The notes: generated from the sequence alone by a model not told the origin. Positions 45,811-55,273 are shown, numbered from the stretch's first letter. The stretch is 64,000 nt of DNA from Burkholderia pseudomultivorans (GCF_902499075.1 NZ_CABVPP010000012.1:59476-123475), one strand, 5' to 3'. Numbers and translations are program-made.

Positions 45811-46553
45811 TTCATGTGCATCCCGCCGTTGACGTCGAATTCCGCGCCCGTCGCGAACGCCGCCGCATCGGAACACAGAAACGCGACGAGCGCGGCGATT
45901 TCGTCGGGATTGCCCAGGCGGCCGACCGGAATCTGCGGGAGGATCTTCGTGTCGAGCACCTCCTTAGGCACCGTCTCGAGCATCGCGGTCGCCAGATAGC
46001 CGGGCGCAACCGTGTTGACCGTCACGCCGTGGCGCGCGAGCTCGAGCGCCAGCGCCTTCGTGAAGCCGTGGATGCCGGCCTTCGCGGCCGCGTAGTTGGT
46101 CTGCCCGTAGGCGCCGCGCGAACCGTTCACGGAGCCGATGTTCACGATCCGCCCGAAGCCGCCTTCGATCATGCCCGGCACGAACGGCTTCGTCATGTTG
46201 AACATGCCGTCGAGATTGGTGCGCAACACCGCATCCCACATGCTCTTGGTCATCTTCACGAAGGTGGCGTCGTGCGTGATGCCGGCGTTGTTGACGAGCA
46301 CGTCGACGCGCCCGAATTCGGCCAGCACGCGCGACGCGCATTGCCGGCACGAATCGTAGTCGGCGACGTCGACCTCGAACGCGTGGAACGTCCGGCCCGC
46401 CTCGCGTTCGTGCGTGAGCCACGTCGCGACGTGATCGTTGCCTTCCGTATGCGACACCGCCACCGTCATGCCGACATCGTGCAGGCGCCGGCTGATCGCG
46501 GCGCCCAGGCCGCCCATTCCGCCCGTGACGAACGCGACGCGCTTAGCGGACAT
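45807..46553 (-). CDS. phaB: Acetoacetyl-CoA reductase
   Basis: 248 residues of the short-chain dehydrogenase family. NADPH site TGGMGGLGAAISRRL at the N-terminus, NNAGITHDATF, catalytic S in IVNIGSVNGSRG, and Y-x3-K in YGQTNYAAAKAG. It reduces acetoacetyl-CoA to 3-hydroxybutyryl-CoA, the PHB precursor, and so disposes of reducing power when respiration stops. The gene overlaps the phasin gene by 11 bases and phaC by four. Confidence 0.95.
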   Translation of the reverse strand: MSAKRVAFVTGGMGGLGAAISRRLHDVGMTVAVSHTEGNDHVATWLTHEREAGRTFHAFEVDVADYDSCRQCASRVLAEFGRVDVLVNNAGITHDATFVKMTKSMWDAVLRTNLDGMFNMTKPFVPGMIEGGFGRIVNIGSVNGSRGAYGQTNYAAAKAGIHGFTKALALELARHGVTVNTVAPGYLATAMLETVPKEVLDTKILPQIPVGRLGNPDEIAALVAFLCSDAAAFATGAEFDVNGGMHMK

Positions 46554-47079
46554 GATCGTGCTCCCGTGCGCCTGCGATGTCGTTCACGCGGCCGGCGGGC
46601 AGTGCTCCGTTTGTTGCGCCGCCCGCGTCCTCGATCCCGCGCTCCAGCGCCGCCATCCAGCCGGCCCACGGCATGCTGGCTTCGTTGACCGCCGCGAGTC
46701 GCCCGAGGTCGGGCAACCAGTCGGTCTGATAACGAGACAGCGCGCCTGCGCCGTATTCGCGCAACCAAGTACGCCACGCACTGGCACTCTCGAATTGCGC
46801 ACGCATGCATAGCTCGGCGGCGTCCTGCCAGATCGCGATGCTCGCGATCGCGCAGTCGCTCATCACTTGCCTGCCGGCCTCGGCGAAGGCCGTCCATGCC
46901 TCCGATTCCCCCAGCGCCTGCTGCAGACGGCGCACCGCCGTGCGATCGCGCTCGATGCATCGCCCTGCCAGCGCATGCCATTCGTGTTGCCAATCGCGGT
47001 TCTGCGCGATCACGCGCAACGCGAGATCGCAGCCCGCGCGCCAGGCATCGTTCGGTGTCTTCAAAGCATCGGGTTTCAT
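46543..47079 (-). CDS. Phasin-like PHB granule protein
   Basis: 178 residues, almost all helical, with repeated Trp/Ala/Arg heptads (QHEWHALAGRCIERDRTA, RRLQQALGESEAWTAF, ADVM-like amphipathic helices). It resembles phasin-family proteins that coat PHB granules, and its place in front of phaB and phaC supports that. The operon promoter probably uses the FNR-type box at 47189-47202, shared with the divergent stress-protein gene. ATG at 47079 is preceded by GGGGGAAGCC. Confidence 0.75.
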   Translation of the reverse strand: MKPDALKTPNDAWRAGCDLALRVIAQNRDWQHEWHALAGRCIERDRTAVRRLQQALGESEAWTAFAEAGRQVMSDCAIASIAIWQDAAELCMRAQFESASAWRTWLREYGAGALSRYQTDWLPDLGRLAAVNEASMPWAGWMAALERGIEDAGGATNGALPAGRVNDIAGAREHDHVR

Positions 47080-47188
47080 CGGCTTCCCCCCTTTCGATCG
47101 GGTCAATGGGTTGGCATCCGCCTCGTGACGCCTGCCTTGCCTCGGCGTCATGACCGCTTCACTGTGCGGGTATCGAGCACGGCTGCCG

Positions 47189-47202
47189 TTGATCTGAGTC
47201 AA
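47189..47202. promoter_or_regulatory. FNR-type box shared by the PHB operon and a stress-protein gene
   Basis: TTGAT-CTGA-GTCAA. To the right, TAGACT starts 21 bases later (47224-47229) ahead of the gene at 47270. To the left, CACAGT on the minus strand (47161-47166) has nearly the same spacing ahead of the phasin gene at 47079. Confidence 0.8.
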
Positions 47203-47269
47203 GCGCGTGGAAACCCTGCTTCGTAGACTGGATTGCACTGGCGGATCACCCGTCGATGGAGCGATTCCG

Positions 47270-48109
47270 ATGAGCTACAAGAGCATGGTCGTGCACCTCG
47301 ATACGAGCGCTCGTGCGCATTCGCGGCTCGAGCTCGCGTTGCGTCTCGCCCGGCGCTTCGGTGCACATCTCACCGGGCTGTTCGCGGTCTACACACCCGA
47401 GCCGCATTCGTTCTACGTGATGGCCGGTTCCGCCGACTATTTCCGCGCGCACCGCGAACAACGCGACGAACGGATGGCTGCGCTGGAGCGCCTGTTTCAT
47501 GCGGAGACCACCCGTGCGAAAGTGCCGGCAACCTGGGTTCGCGCCGACGAGCGCGCGAACCTGGCCGTGCCGCGTGCCGCGCGTCTCGCCGATTTGGTGA
47601 TTGCGGGCCAAAGCGACCCGAACGACCCCGAAACCTATATCGACAATCAGTTTTCTGAGAACCTCGTGTTGTCCGCCGGCCGCCCGGTGCTGTTCTGGCC
47701 GTACACCGGAGAATTCCCGTCGGTCGGCGAACGGTTGTTCGTCGCGTGGGACGGCAGCCGCGAAGCCGCCCGCGCCGCGCACGACGCACTTCCGTTCCTC
47801 GAGCATGCGAAGCGTACGACGGTCGTTGCCGTGGTCGACGGCGATTCGGAATCCGCGACCACGCGGATTCCGGCCGCCGATGCCGCGCTGATGCTGGCGC
47901 GCCACGCGCGCGACGTGAACGTGCTCGACATCGCGATCGGCAGCGGCGCGTCGGTCGGCGACACGCTCCTGTCGCGCGCTTATGAGACGGGTTCCGACCT
48001 GCTCGTGATGGGCGCCTACGGCCATCCGCGCTGGCGTGAACTGTTGATGGGCGGCGCCACGCGCACGGTGCTCGCGTCGATGACGATGCCCGTGCTGATG
48101 ACGCACTGA
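47270..48109 (+). CDS. Tandem-domain universal stress protein
   Basis: 279 residues, two UspA folds. It starts MSYKSMVVHLDTSARAHSRL. The first half has lost the ATP loop (LVIAGQSDPNDPETY); the second keeps LLVMGAYGHPRWRELLMGGATRTVL, a variant of the nucleotide loop. It is very similar in plan to the gene at 49903 ([19 protein letters not shown]), so the two are paralogues. It is followed after nine bases by acetate kinase, which suggests a joint transcript and perhaps a link between stress protein and acetyl phosphate. Confidence 0.9.
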   Translation: MSYKSMVVHLDTSARAHSRLELALRLARRFGAHLTGLFAVYTPEPHSFYVMAGSADYFRAHREQRDERMAALERLFHAETTRAKVPATWVRADERANLAVPRAARLADLVIAGQSDPNDPETYIDNQFSENLVLSAGRPVLFWPYTGEFPSVGERLFVAWDGSREAARAAHDALPFLEHAKRTTVVAVVDGDSESATTRIPAADAALMLARHARDVNVLDIAIGSGASVGDTLLSRAYETGSDLLVMGAYGHPRWRELLMGGATRTVLASMTMPVLMTH

Positions 48110-48118
48110 ATCGCGCCG

Positions 48119-49333
48119 ATGCGTACGCTCGCGCTGCTCGTCGTCAACGCCGGTTCGTCGAGCGTGAAGTTCGCGGTTTTTGCCTACGCGCCGCATGGCG
48201 ATCCGGCCCGGCAGCCGCTGCACGAAGGCGAAGCGGTCGAGACCGGCAACGGCGTGTCGATCCGCTTCGATGCCGAACCGGGCGGCGCGCTGCCGTGGGT
48301 CGCCGGCGATCCATACCGCGCGGTGCTCGCGCGGATCGCGACGTGGATTCGCGAGCGGCTGCCGCATATCGCGCTCGGCGCGATCGCGCATCGCGTGGTG
48401 CATGGCGGCGCGCGTTACGTCGAGCCGGTGATCGTCGACGAACGGGTGCTGGATGCGCTGCGCACGCTCACGCCGCTCGCGCCGTTGCATCAGCCGCACA
48501 GCCTCGACGCGATCGGCGCGCTGCGCGACGCGTTCCCCGACGTGCCGCAGATCGCCGTATTCGACACGGCGTTTCACCGCACGCTGCCGCGCGTCGAGCA
48601 ACTTCTGCCGCTGCCGCATGCGTGGTTCGACGCGGGCGTGCGTCGCTACGGATTCCATGGCCTGTCGTACGAATATCTTTCCGTCGCGCTCGACGAGTCG
48701 TTCGGCGCCCGCGCGCATGGCCGCGTGATCGCCGCCCATCTCGGCAGCGGCGCGAGCCTGTGCGCGCTGCGCGACGGCCGCAGCATCGCGACGACGATGG
48801 GATTTTCCGCGCTCGACGGATTGATGATGAGCACTCGCTGCGGGTCGCTCGACCCGGGCGCCGTGCTGCACCTGCTGGAGGTCGGCAAGCTATCGCGCGA
48901 TGCGCTCGCGCACTTGCTCTATCACGAGTCGGGGCTCGAGGGCGTGTCGGGCACGTCAGGCGATCCGCGCGTGCTGCTCGCGCTCGAGGCGGCCGGCGAC
49001 GCGCACGCTCGCGACGCGCTCGCGCTGTACGTCCATCGGATCGTGCGCGAAGCGGGCGCGCTGATTGCGCTGCTCGGCGGCCTCGACATGCTCGTGTTCA
49101 CGGCCGGCATCGGCGAACACTCGGCGGTGTTGCGCGAGCGGATCTGCGCGCAGCTCGGCTGGCTCGGCATCGCGCTCGACGCGCACGCGAATGCCGTCGA
49201 TGCGCATGTCGTGTCGTCTGCATCGAGCGCGATCGCGGTGGTCGTCGAGCCGACCAACGAAGCGTGGATCGCGGCACGGGCCGCGCTGCGCGTGCTGCGC
49301 GTGCTGCGCGGAGACCGCGATTCCGACCGTTGA
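48119..49333 (+). CDS. ackA: Acetate kinase
   Basis: 404 residues with the family motifs: VVNAGSSSVKFAVF at the N-terminus, RVVHGG, QPHSLDAI, FDTAFHRTLP, RRYGFHGLSYEYL, AHLGSGASLCALRDG, STMGFSALDGLMMSTRCGSLDPG and FTAGIGEHSAVLR. It makes ATP from acetyl phosphate produced by the Pta at 42962, giving energy without respiration. It lies nine bases after the tandem stress-protein gene on the same strand. No internal promoter is needed. Confidence 0.95.
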   Translation: MRTLALLVVNAGSSSVKFAVFAYAPHGDPARQPLHEGEAVETGNGVSIRFDAEPGGALPWVAGDPYRAVLARIATWIRERLPHIALGAIAHRVVHGGARYVEPVIVDERVLDALRTLTPLAPLHQPHSLDAIGALRDAFPDVPQIAVFDTAFHRTLPRVEQLLPLPHAWFDAGVRRYGFHGLSYEYLSVALDESFGARAHGRVIAAHLGSGASLCALRDGRSIATTMGFSALDGLMMSTRCGSLDPGAVLHLLEVGKLSRDALAHLLYHESGLEGVSGTSGDPRVLLALEAAGDAHARDALALYVHRIVREAGALIALLGGLDMLVFTAGIGEHSAVLRERICAQLGWLGIALDAHANAVDAHVVSSASSAIAVVVEPTNEAWIAARAALRVLRVLRGDRDSDR

Positions 49334-49343
49334 TCCAGATCAG
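49330..49343 (+). promoter_or_regulatory. FNR-type box before the paired stress proteins
   Basis: TTGAT-CCAG-ATCAG, one mismatch. GATGAT starts 21 bases later (49365-49370), ahead of the ATG at 49403. The box overlaps the end of ackA. Confidence 0.72.
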
Positions 49344-49402
49344 CGCGCGCGGCGCGCACGCGCCGATGATGATTGCACCGACATCCGTTCAAGGGGCATG
49401 CG

Positions 49403-49906
49403 ATGTACTCGAACATTCTGGTTGCGCTCGACGGCAGCGATACGTCGTCCCGCGCGCTCGACGCCGCGCTCGATCTCGCGGCGCAGACGGGTGCGCGCCT
49501 GACCCCCGTCTACGTCGTCGATTTCCTCGTGCCGGCCTACGACACGTTCGGCTACGATCCGTCGATCCTGATCGATGCGTTCCGCGAGGAAGGACTGCGC
49601 GTGACGGAGGATGCCGCGCACCGGATGACCGCGCGCGGCGTAACCGGCACGCCGCAGATCTCGAACGTCGCGCCGGCCGGCGAAGACATCGCGCACCGGA
49701 TCGTGACCGTCGCCGACGACATCGGCGCCGACCTGATCGTGATGGGCACGCACGGCAGGCGGGGTTTTCGCCGGCTCGTCCTCGGCAGCGTCGCCGAGCG
49801 CGTGCTGCGCCAGGCGACGTGTCCGGTCCTGATGATTCCAGCGAGCTGCGCGTCGAAGGCGTCCGCCGACACCGCCGCCGCATCGATTGAAAAGGAGCCG
49901 TCATGA
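49403..49906 (+). CDS. Single-domain universal stress protein
   Basis: 167 residues, a full UspA fold: [20 protein letters not shown] at the start and the ATP-binding loop [22 protein letters not shown] near residue 125, followed by a short variable tail. It probably binds ATP. It overlaps the next stress-protein gene by ATGA at 49903-49906 and has its own FNR-type promoter. Confidence 0.93.
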   Translation: MYSNILVALDGSDTSSRALDAALDLAAQTGARLTPVYVVDFLVPAYDTFGYDPSILIDAFREEGLRVTEDAAHRMTARGVTGTPQISNVAPAGEDIAHRIVTVADDIGADLIVMGTHGRRGFRRLVLGSVAERVLRQATCPVLMIPASCASKASADTAAASIEKEPS

Positions 49907-50739
49907 GCTACAAGACCCTGCTCGTCCATCTGGACGACAGCGCGCGCTGCGCGACGCGCGTCAAACTCGCACTCGAACTCGCGGGGCGCTGGAACGCCCA
50001 TCTGATCGGCCTCTACGTGGTCTGCCAGGATCTGCTGGAGCCGTTGCGGCGCCCGCACGAACCGCTGAAGCTCGCCGTCTACGAACGCCTCTGCGACCAA
50101 CGACGCAACGAGGCCGAGCAGCGGTTTCTCGCGGCGGCCGAGCTTGCGGGGCGCAGCAACGTCGAGTGGCAGGCACCGGCCGGCGACGCCACCGATGCCG
50201 GGATTCTGCATGCGCGCCACGCCGATCTGCTGGTGCTCGGCCAGGAAGACCCGGACGACCGGATGACCTACGTCGCACGCCATTTCGTCGAGGATGTCGT
50301 GATGGGCAGCGGACGCCCTGCGATCGTCGTGCCGTATGCGGGCGACGTGCGAACGATCGGCGAGAACGTCGTGATCGGTTGGGACGGCGGGCGCGAGGCC
50401 GCCCGCGCGCTGGCCGATGCGCTGCCGCTGCTCGCGCGCGCACGCTTCGTCAACGTCGAAACCGTCAGCCACGGGCATCCCGATCCGGACAAGACGCCGG
50501 CGGGCGTCGACGTCGCCGCGTATCTCGAACGGCACGGCATTCGCGCGTCGTTCTCGACGACGCCGCGCGACCGGTCGGTCGGCGTCGGCGCGACGCTGCT
50601 GAACCGGGTCACGGACCTGCACGCGGATCTGCTCGTGATGGGCCTGTACAGTCACGCGCGCATGCACGAACGCGTGCTGGGCGGCGCGACGCGCACGATC
50701 CTCGAGGCGATGACGGTGCCGGTACTGCTGTCTCACTGA
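49903..50739 (+). CDS. Tandem-domain universal stress protein, paralogue of 47270
   Basis: 278 residues with two UspA folds. It shares with the 47270 protein the start MSYKxxxVHLDxSAR, [15 protein letters not shown] in the first half and [25 protein letters not shown] in the second. The classical GxHGRRG loop is replaced in both halves. It is translationally coupled to the single-domain protein before it. A strong hairpin follows directly. Confidence 0.92.
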   Translation: MSYKTLLVHLDDSARCATRVKLALELAGRWNAHLIGLYVVCQDLLEPLRRPHEPLKLAVYERLCDQRRNEAEQRFLAAAELAGRSNVEWQAPAGDATDAGILHARHADLLVLGQEDPDDRMTYVARHFVEDVVMGSGRPAIVVPYAGDVRTIGENVVIGWDGGREAARALADALPLLARARFVNVETVSHGHPDPDKTPAGVDVAAYLERHGIRASFSTTPRDRSVGVGATLLNRVTDLHADLLVMGLYSHARMHERVLGGATRTILEAMTVPVLLSH

Positions 50740-50746
50740 CAGATGA

Positions 50747-50776
50747 AAACGGGCTGCCGCGTGAGGCTGCCCGTTT
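50747..50776. terminator. Bidirectional transcription terminator
   Basis: An inverted repeat AAACGGGC ... GCCCGTTT (50747-50754 with 50769-50776) whose stem extends inward by three more pairs around GCGTGA. The flanking A-run and T-run suit both directions. It lies between the converging stress-protein genes ending at 50739 and 50805. Confidence 0.8.
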
Positions 50777-50804
50777 CCTGTTGCACCACGCGCCGTCGCA
50801 ACCG

Positions 50805-51272
50805 TCACATGCCGGCGCACGCGCGCGCGCCCTCCCGCACGACCAGCACCGGCCGATCCGCGATGCGCACGAGCGATTCGGCGACGCTGCCGAGCAGCAG
50901 ACGGCGCACGCCGCGGCGACCATGCGTGCCGATCACGATCAGGTCCGCATCGTATTCGGCCGCCGCACGCGCGAGCACATCAGATACGTTCTCGCCGCAC
51001 GCGTCGATTGTCTGCGCGATGCCGCGCACGCCGGCCAGCTGAAACGCCGTTTCCGCATCCGACGCCGCGATCGCGGCCTCGTCCGCCGCGAGTCCGGCCG
51101 GATCGCGCTGGTCGATGTAGCCGCTGTCGACGTCCGCGATCCGGGGCGTGTCCGATACCACGCACAGCGCGATGATCAGGCTGCCCGAATCGCGCGCGAG
51201 CGTAATCGCCTCGTCGAGCGCGAGCCGCGCACTCCGGCTGCCGTCGAGTGCCGCAAAGATCCTTTCGTACAT
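50805..51272 (-). CDS. Single-domain universal stress protein
   Basis: 155 residues, starting [20 protein letters not shown], with the ATP loop [22 protein letters not shown] near residue 120. It is the fifth stress protein in the window and the only one of the group on the minus strand. An FNR-type box with a CAGACT hexamer lies upstream, and the sensor kinase gene is divergent from it. Confidence 0.92.
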   Translation of the reverse strand: MYERIFAALDGSRSARLALDEAITLARDSGSLIIALCVVSDTPRIADVDSGYIDQRDPAGLAADEAAIAASDAETAFQLAGVRGIAQTIDACGENVSDVLARAAAEYDADLIVIGTHGRRGVRRLLLGSVAESLVRIADRPVLVVREGARACAGM

Positions 51273-51343
51273 GGCGCCTCCGTGATGGGGGCCGGATTCG
51301 ACCGGCCGTTCAAGCCAGTCTGCCCCTGCGACGCACGTTTCCG

Positions 51344-51357
51344 TTGACGCCGATCAA
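51344..51357 (-). promoter_or_regulatory. FNR-type box for the minus-strand stress protein
   Basis: TTGAC-GCCG-ATCAA. CAGACT lies 21 bases downstream on the minus strand (51317-51322), ahead of 51272. No comparable hexamer is found on the sensor-kinase side. Confidence 0.75.
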
Positions 51358-51519
51358 GCCTGCGCGGCGACGTCCGTGCGCACCGGTCCCGATTGGCGAA
51401 TGCCCGCAAAGCGCGCACAATTCGGGCTACATCGCGGTTCCGGCCCGCCTCGCTTTTCGTGTCTCGCGCCCGCCCCGCCGCCCGCCGCCCGTCGGCGAAA
51501 TCCGTCAGGATGAACGGCC

Positions 51520-53535
51520 ATGACAGTGAATGCGCCCTCCTTCAAGGCCGGGCCGGCCCCGCACCGGATCCGGCCCGGCCTGCCTGCGGTCGCGGCCGCG
51601 CTGCTCACGCTTGCGCTGGGTCTCGCTGCGGCGTTTGCCGCGTCGCGCGCGTTGCAGGACGACGCGCGGCAGGCGGCACGCGCGAAATTCGAGCAGACGG
51701 CGACGCTCGCCACGGCCGACGTGAAGCGCAGCCTGCTCGGCGCGGCTGCGGTATTGCGCGGCGCACGCGGCTTCGCGTCGACCCTGCCCGCGCGGCAATC
51801 CGGCGCGGCATGGCGCCGGTATCTTGCCGGTCTCGATCTGGACGGTTTGCAATCGCCGGTCCGTTACATCGGACGAATCGAGCCGAGCGCCGCGATCGAC
51901 GATCCGTCGACCCGGCACGCGCTGCAGCGCGCCGCGCAGACCGGCAAGGTCGCGCTGGCCGCGAACGCCGTTCAGGACAGCGTCGATGCGGCGGTCGCCC
52001 GCACGGAGCTGACGCTGTACCTGCCGATTGATGCGAATGCCGACGAGAGCCCGTTGTCCGCGCCAGGTCGCACGCGCGCGACCGGCTACGTTTATGCGTC
52101 GCTAAATCCCGATCGTCTCGTCGATTCGTCCTTGCTCGCCCGGCTGCACGTGGAGATCGTCGCCGACGATCCGGCGGCGCCCGTGTATTCCGGCGGCTTC
52201 GGCGGCGGCGACGCCGACGCAGAAGCCGGCGATACGTTCGCGCGAACCGATTCGCTGACGTTCGGCGGCACGCCGCTCGCGCTGCATTACAGCGCGCCGC
52301 GCGCGGGGACGGCCGCCGCGGCGACTGCGATGCTGCCGGCCGGCGCCGCGCTGGCGCTGATGCTGGCCGCGCTCGTTCGGTACGCGATCGCGAAGCGTTC
52401 GCTTCCCGGCACACACGCCGGCGACGCCCCGCCCACGGAAGCCCGGATGATGGCCATCATCCGGTCATCGATGGAGGCCATCATCACGGTCGACGAAAAC
52501 CAGACGATCGTGATCTTCAATCCCGCGGCCGAGCGCGTGTTCGGCGTGTCGGCGATGGATGCGATCGGCGCGCCGCTCGAGCGCTTCATCCCCGAGCGCT
52601 TTCGCGCCGCGCATGCGAAGCACGTCGAGCAATTCGGTGTGACGGGCGTGTCGGAGCGGCAGATGGGGCGGCAACGCGTGCTGTTCGGGCTGCGCGGCGA
52701 CGGCGCCGAGTTTCCGATCGAGGCATCGATTTCGCAGATCGTCGACGGAACCGGCAAGCTGTACACGGTCATGCTGCGCGACGTCACCGAGCGGGTGCGG
52801 GCGGAAAACGCGCTCAAGCAGTCGCGCGAGGAACTGCGCGAGCTGTCCGCGAACCTGCAGAACGTGCGGGAGGAAGAGAAAGCGCGCATCGCCCGCGAGC
52901 TGCACGACGATCTCGGCCAGCAGCTCACCGCGCTGAAGATGGACGTGTCGGCCGTCGAGCTCGGGCTCGCGGGCGTCGTCGCGCCGAACACAGGCGTGCG
53001 CGAACAGTTGCGCGGCATGCATCGGCTGATCGATTCGACCGTTGCGTCGGTCCGGCGCATTGCAGCCGATCTGCGTCCGGTAATGCTCGACGATCTCGGC
53101 CTCGTCCCGGCGATCGAGTGGCTGGTCAACGATTTCACGCGCCGCTACAGGATCACGGTCGAGCGCGACATCGCCCCGGTCGACACGGCGTTCACCGGCG
53201 CGGGCGCCACCACGCTGTTCCGCATCGTGCAGGAAGCGCTGACCAACGTCGCGCGGCACGCCGACGCGACCCACGTGAAACTGGCGTTGAAGATCGAAGA
53301 CGGCTACTGCACGCTGCGCATCGCCGACAACGGTCACGGCGCGCCCGACAGCGGCCGCGACGGCGGCGCCGGCAGTGACGCACGCGATCGTCCGTCGTTC
53401 GGCCTGATCGGGATCCGCGAGCGCGCGCACATGCTCGACGGGACGGTGACGATCGACAATCGGCCGGGAGCGGGATTCACGATGACCGTGACGCTGCCGC
53501 TTCATGCCATCCAGCAAGGAGACGTGCTGTCATGA
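51520..53535 (+). CDS. Membrane sensor histidine kinase with CHASE-like and PAS domains
   Basis: 671 residues. Membrane helices at about 22-42 and 268-288 enclose a CHASE1-like periplasmic sensor domain. A PAS domain (about 308-425: AIITVDENQTIVIFNPAAERVFG) follows, then a coiled linker and a HisKA_3 module with H462 in ARIARELHDDLGQQLTALK. The ATPase has LFRIVQEALTNVARHA, LRIADNGHG and FGLIGIRERAHMLDG. This is the NarX/DegS class, which pairs with NarL-type regulators. It overlaps the regulator gene by ATGA at 53532-53535. The PAS domain lacks visible haem or flavin residues, so the signal is unknown. Confidence 0.93.
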   Translation: MTVNAPSFKAGPAPHRIRPGLPAVAAALLTLALGLAAAFAASRALQDDARQAARAKFEQTATLATADVKRSLLGAAAVLRGARGFASTLPARQSGAAWRRYLAGLDLDGLQSPVRYIGRIEPSAAIDDPSTRHALQRAAQTGKVALAANAVQDSVDAAVARTELTLYLPIDANADESPLSAPGRTRATGYVYASLNPDRLVDSSLLARLHVEIVADDPAAPVYSGGFGGGDADAEAGDTFARTDSLTFGGTPLALHYSAPRAGTAAAATAMLPAGAALALMLAALVRYAIAKRSLPGTHAGDAPPTEARMMAIIRSSMEAIITVDENQTIVIFNPAAERVFGVSAMDAIGAPLERFIPERFRAAHAKHVEQFGVTGVSERQMGRQRVLFGLRGDGAEFPIEASISQIVDGTGKLYTVMLRDVTERVRAENALKQSREELRELSANLQNVREEEKARIARELHDDLGQQLTALKMDVSAVELGLAGVVAPNTGVREQLRGMHRLIDSTVASVRRIAADLRPVMLDDLGLVPAIEWLVNDFTRRYRITVERDIAPVDTAFTGAGATTLFRIVQEALTNVARHADATHVKLALKIEDGYCTLRIADNGHGAPDSGRDGGAGSDARDRPSFGLIGIRERAHMLDGTVTIDNRPGAGFTMTVTLPLHAIQQGDVLS

Positions 53536-54179
53536 TTAGCGTACTCATTGCCGACGACCACGCACTCGTGCGGGACGGCCTGCGGCACATCCTGCAGAAC
53601 GCGACCGGTTTCGAAGTCGTCGGCGAAGCGCAGGACAGCGCGTCGACGATCGCACTCGTGCGCGGCACGGACGCGAATGTGCTGGTGCTCGACCTGTCGA
53701 TGCCCGGCCGAAACGGCGTCGAACTCATCAAGCAAATCAAGGACGAGAAGCCGGGATTGCATATCCTTGTGCTGACGATGCACGCCGAGCAGCAATACGC
53801 GGTCCGCGCATTCCGCGCGGGAGCCTCAGGCTACATGACCAAGGAAAGCGCCAGCGCCGAACTGGTCGCCGCGCTGACCAAGATCGCGGCCGGCGGTGTC
53901 TACGTGAGCCTGACCATGGCCGAGCAATTCGCGCAGAGCCTGAACGAACCGACCGATCTCCTGCCTCACCAGCGCCTATCCGATCGCGAGTTCGACGTGT
54001 TCCGGCGCGTCACCACGGGTGAGTCGATTTCCGAAATCGCGCAGGCGCTGTGCGTCAGCGTCAAGACCGTCAGCACGTACAAGACACGGATTCTCGAAAA
54101 GATGCAAATGCCGAACGACACGGCCCTCGTGCGCTACGCGATGCGTCACAAGCTGTTCGAGTACCCCGACGAACTTTGA
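53532..54179 (+). CDS. NarL/FixJ-type response regulator
   Basis: 215 residues. The receiver has D8-D9 in VLIADDHALV, the phosphorylated D54 in VLVLDLSMPG, T82 and the switch lysine K104 in GYMTKESAS. The LuxR-type helix-turn-helix covers about 145-205 (LSDREFDVFRRVTTGESISE, then EIAQALCVSVKTVSTYKTRIL). It is the partner of the upstream kinase. Good candidates for its targets are the two matching promoter motifs at 54218-54304 and 58874-58960, in front of the FNR-like gene and of the small protein/SulP unit. Confidence 0.93.
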   Translation: MISVLIADDHALVRDGLRHILQNATGFEVVGEAQDSASTIALVRGTDANVLVLDLSMPGRNGVELIKQIKDEKPGLHILVLTMHAEQQYAVRAFRAGASGYMTKESASAELVAALTKIAAGGVYVSLTMAEQFAQSLNEPTDLLPHQRLSDREFDVFRRVTTGESISEIAQALCVSVKTVSTYKTRILEKMQMPNDTALVRYAMRHKLFEYPDEL

Positions 54180-54217
54180 CGGCGGCATCCGCGGCTCGCG
54201 ACAAGACGCCGCCCCCC

Positions 54218-54304
54218 TGTAGGAAGCCTCCTACAAGACTTCCATCTCACCTACCGCAACTTCAATTGCGGCTGATTTTCTTGACGACGCGCAACATCCA
54301 TACT
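54218..54304 (+). promoter_or_regulatory. Promoter of the FNR-like gene with a composite activator motif
   Basis: In order: the perfect inverted repeat TGTAGGA-AGCC-TCCTACA (54218-54235), 14 bases, CCTACCGCAACTTC (54250-54263), eight bases, CTGATT (54272-54277), 21 bases, and CATACT (54299-54304) as a likely -10. The same elements at the same spacing occur at 58874-58960. No FNR box is present, so the FNR-like gene is probably under the response regulator encoded just upstream. Confidence 0.7.
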
Positions 54305-54499
54305 GGGTATCAATAAGAACAACGCAGCATGCCTCCCGGAGCAAACGCAGCGTCGTGGTCGAGACCGGCGTAACGGTCTCGCAGCGCGTCCGGCAGGGAA
54401 TTCCCGACACGAAGGCGGCAGGAACCAAGGCCGCTGGTACAACGGCCAGCGCGATTCCTCCCGATGGCGAACCGCCGCTGCCCCGAACTGGAGCCGATC

Positions 54500-55273
54500 A
54501 TGCAGAGCAGTGCCGAAATCTCGACGACCATGCCGTTACGCCCGTTCATTCCGATGCGTCCTGTCGAACCGGCGGACCAGCCCAAGCGTGCCGCGTCCCG
54601 CTGTTCGACGTGTGCGTTGCGTACCGTCTGCATGCCGCCCGATCTTTCGCCCGATGATTTCGCCCGCGTGGACGCAATGATCTGCACGACGCGCCACGTG
54701 CGGCGCGGCGAAACGCTGTTTCGTTCGGGCGATGCATTCAACAGCATCTATGCGGTGAGAACCGGCTCGTTCAAGACGATCGTGATGCATCGCGACGGCG
54801 ACGAGCAGATCACCGGCTTCCAGATCGTCGGCGAGTCGCTCGGGCTCGATGGCGTGCACACTGGGCACCACAACGGCGACGCGATCGCGCTCGAAGACAG
54901 CACGGTTTGCATCATTCCGTTCGGCCAGCTCGAACAGATGTGCCGCGAAGTGCGGCCGATGCAGCATCACGTCTATCAGATGATGAGCGGCGAAATCGTG
55001 CGCGAATCCTCACAGATGCTGCTGCTCGGCACGATGAGCGCCGAGCAGCGCGTGGCCGCGTTCCTGCTGAACCTTTCCGCCCGCTTCAAGGCACGCGGCT
55101 ACTCGGCCGCGGAATTCGTACTGCGGATGACGCGCGACGAGATCGGCGAATATCTGGGGATGAAGCTCGAAACGGTCAGCCGCATGCTGTCGAAGTTTCA
55201 GCACAAAGGGCTCGTCGTGGCGCAAGGCAAGCAGATCCGGATCGTCGATTCGGATGGCCTGCGGCAAATCTGA
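54500..55273 (+). CDS. FNR-like oxygen-sensing transcription activator
   Basis: 257 residues of the CRP/FNR family. It keeps all four iron-sulphur cysteines: C35, C38 and C44 in CSTCALRTVC, and C137 in EDSTVCIIPF, the same layout as E. coli FNR. The cyclic-nucleotide-like barrel is followed by a helix-turn-helix with the recognition helix E224-x-x-S227-R228 (LETVSRML), which predicts TTGAT-N4-ATCAA binding. It should be active without oxygen and is the obvious candidate to bind the boxes listed in this window. GGAG six bases before the ATG at 54500 favours this start over 54464. Confidence 0.93.
   Translation: MQSSAEISTTMPLRPFIPMRPVEPADQPKRAASRCSTCALRTVCMPPDLSPDDFARVDAMICTTRHVRRGETLFRSGDAFNSIYAVRTGSFKTIVMHRDGDEQITGFQIVGESLGLDGVHTGHHNGDAIALEDSTVCIIPFGQLEQMCREVRPMQHHVYQMMSGEIVRESSQMLLLGTMSAEQRVAAFLLNLSARFKARGYSAAEFVLRMTRDEIGEYLGMKLETVSRMLSKFQHKGLVVAQGKQIRIVDSDGLRQI

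Noticed and set aside
43990-47079. Long plus-strand open frames opposite phaC, pta and adh
   Set aside because: They are antisense shadows rich in Arg and Ala; the minus-strand genes overlap neatly with start and stop codons and carry catalytic motifs.
51344-51520. Use of the FNR-type box at 51344 to drive the sensor kinase
   Set aside because: The hexamer at the usual 21-base offset on the plus strand does not resemble a -10 element, and the leader would be long. The minus-strand side fits well.
54281-54294. TTGAC-GACG-CGCAA as an autoregulatory FNR box before the FNR-like gene
   Set aside because: The second half-site is poor and the position overlaps the core promoter just before the -10 element, so at most it would repress.
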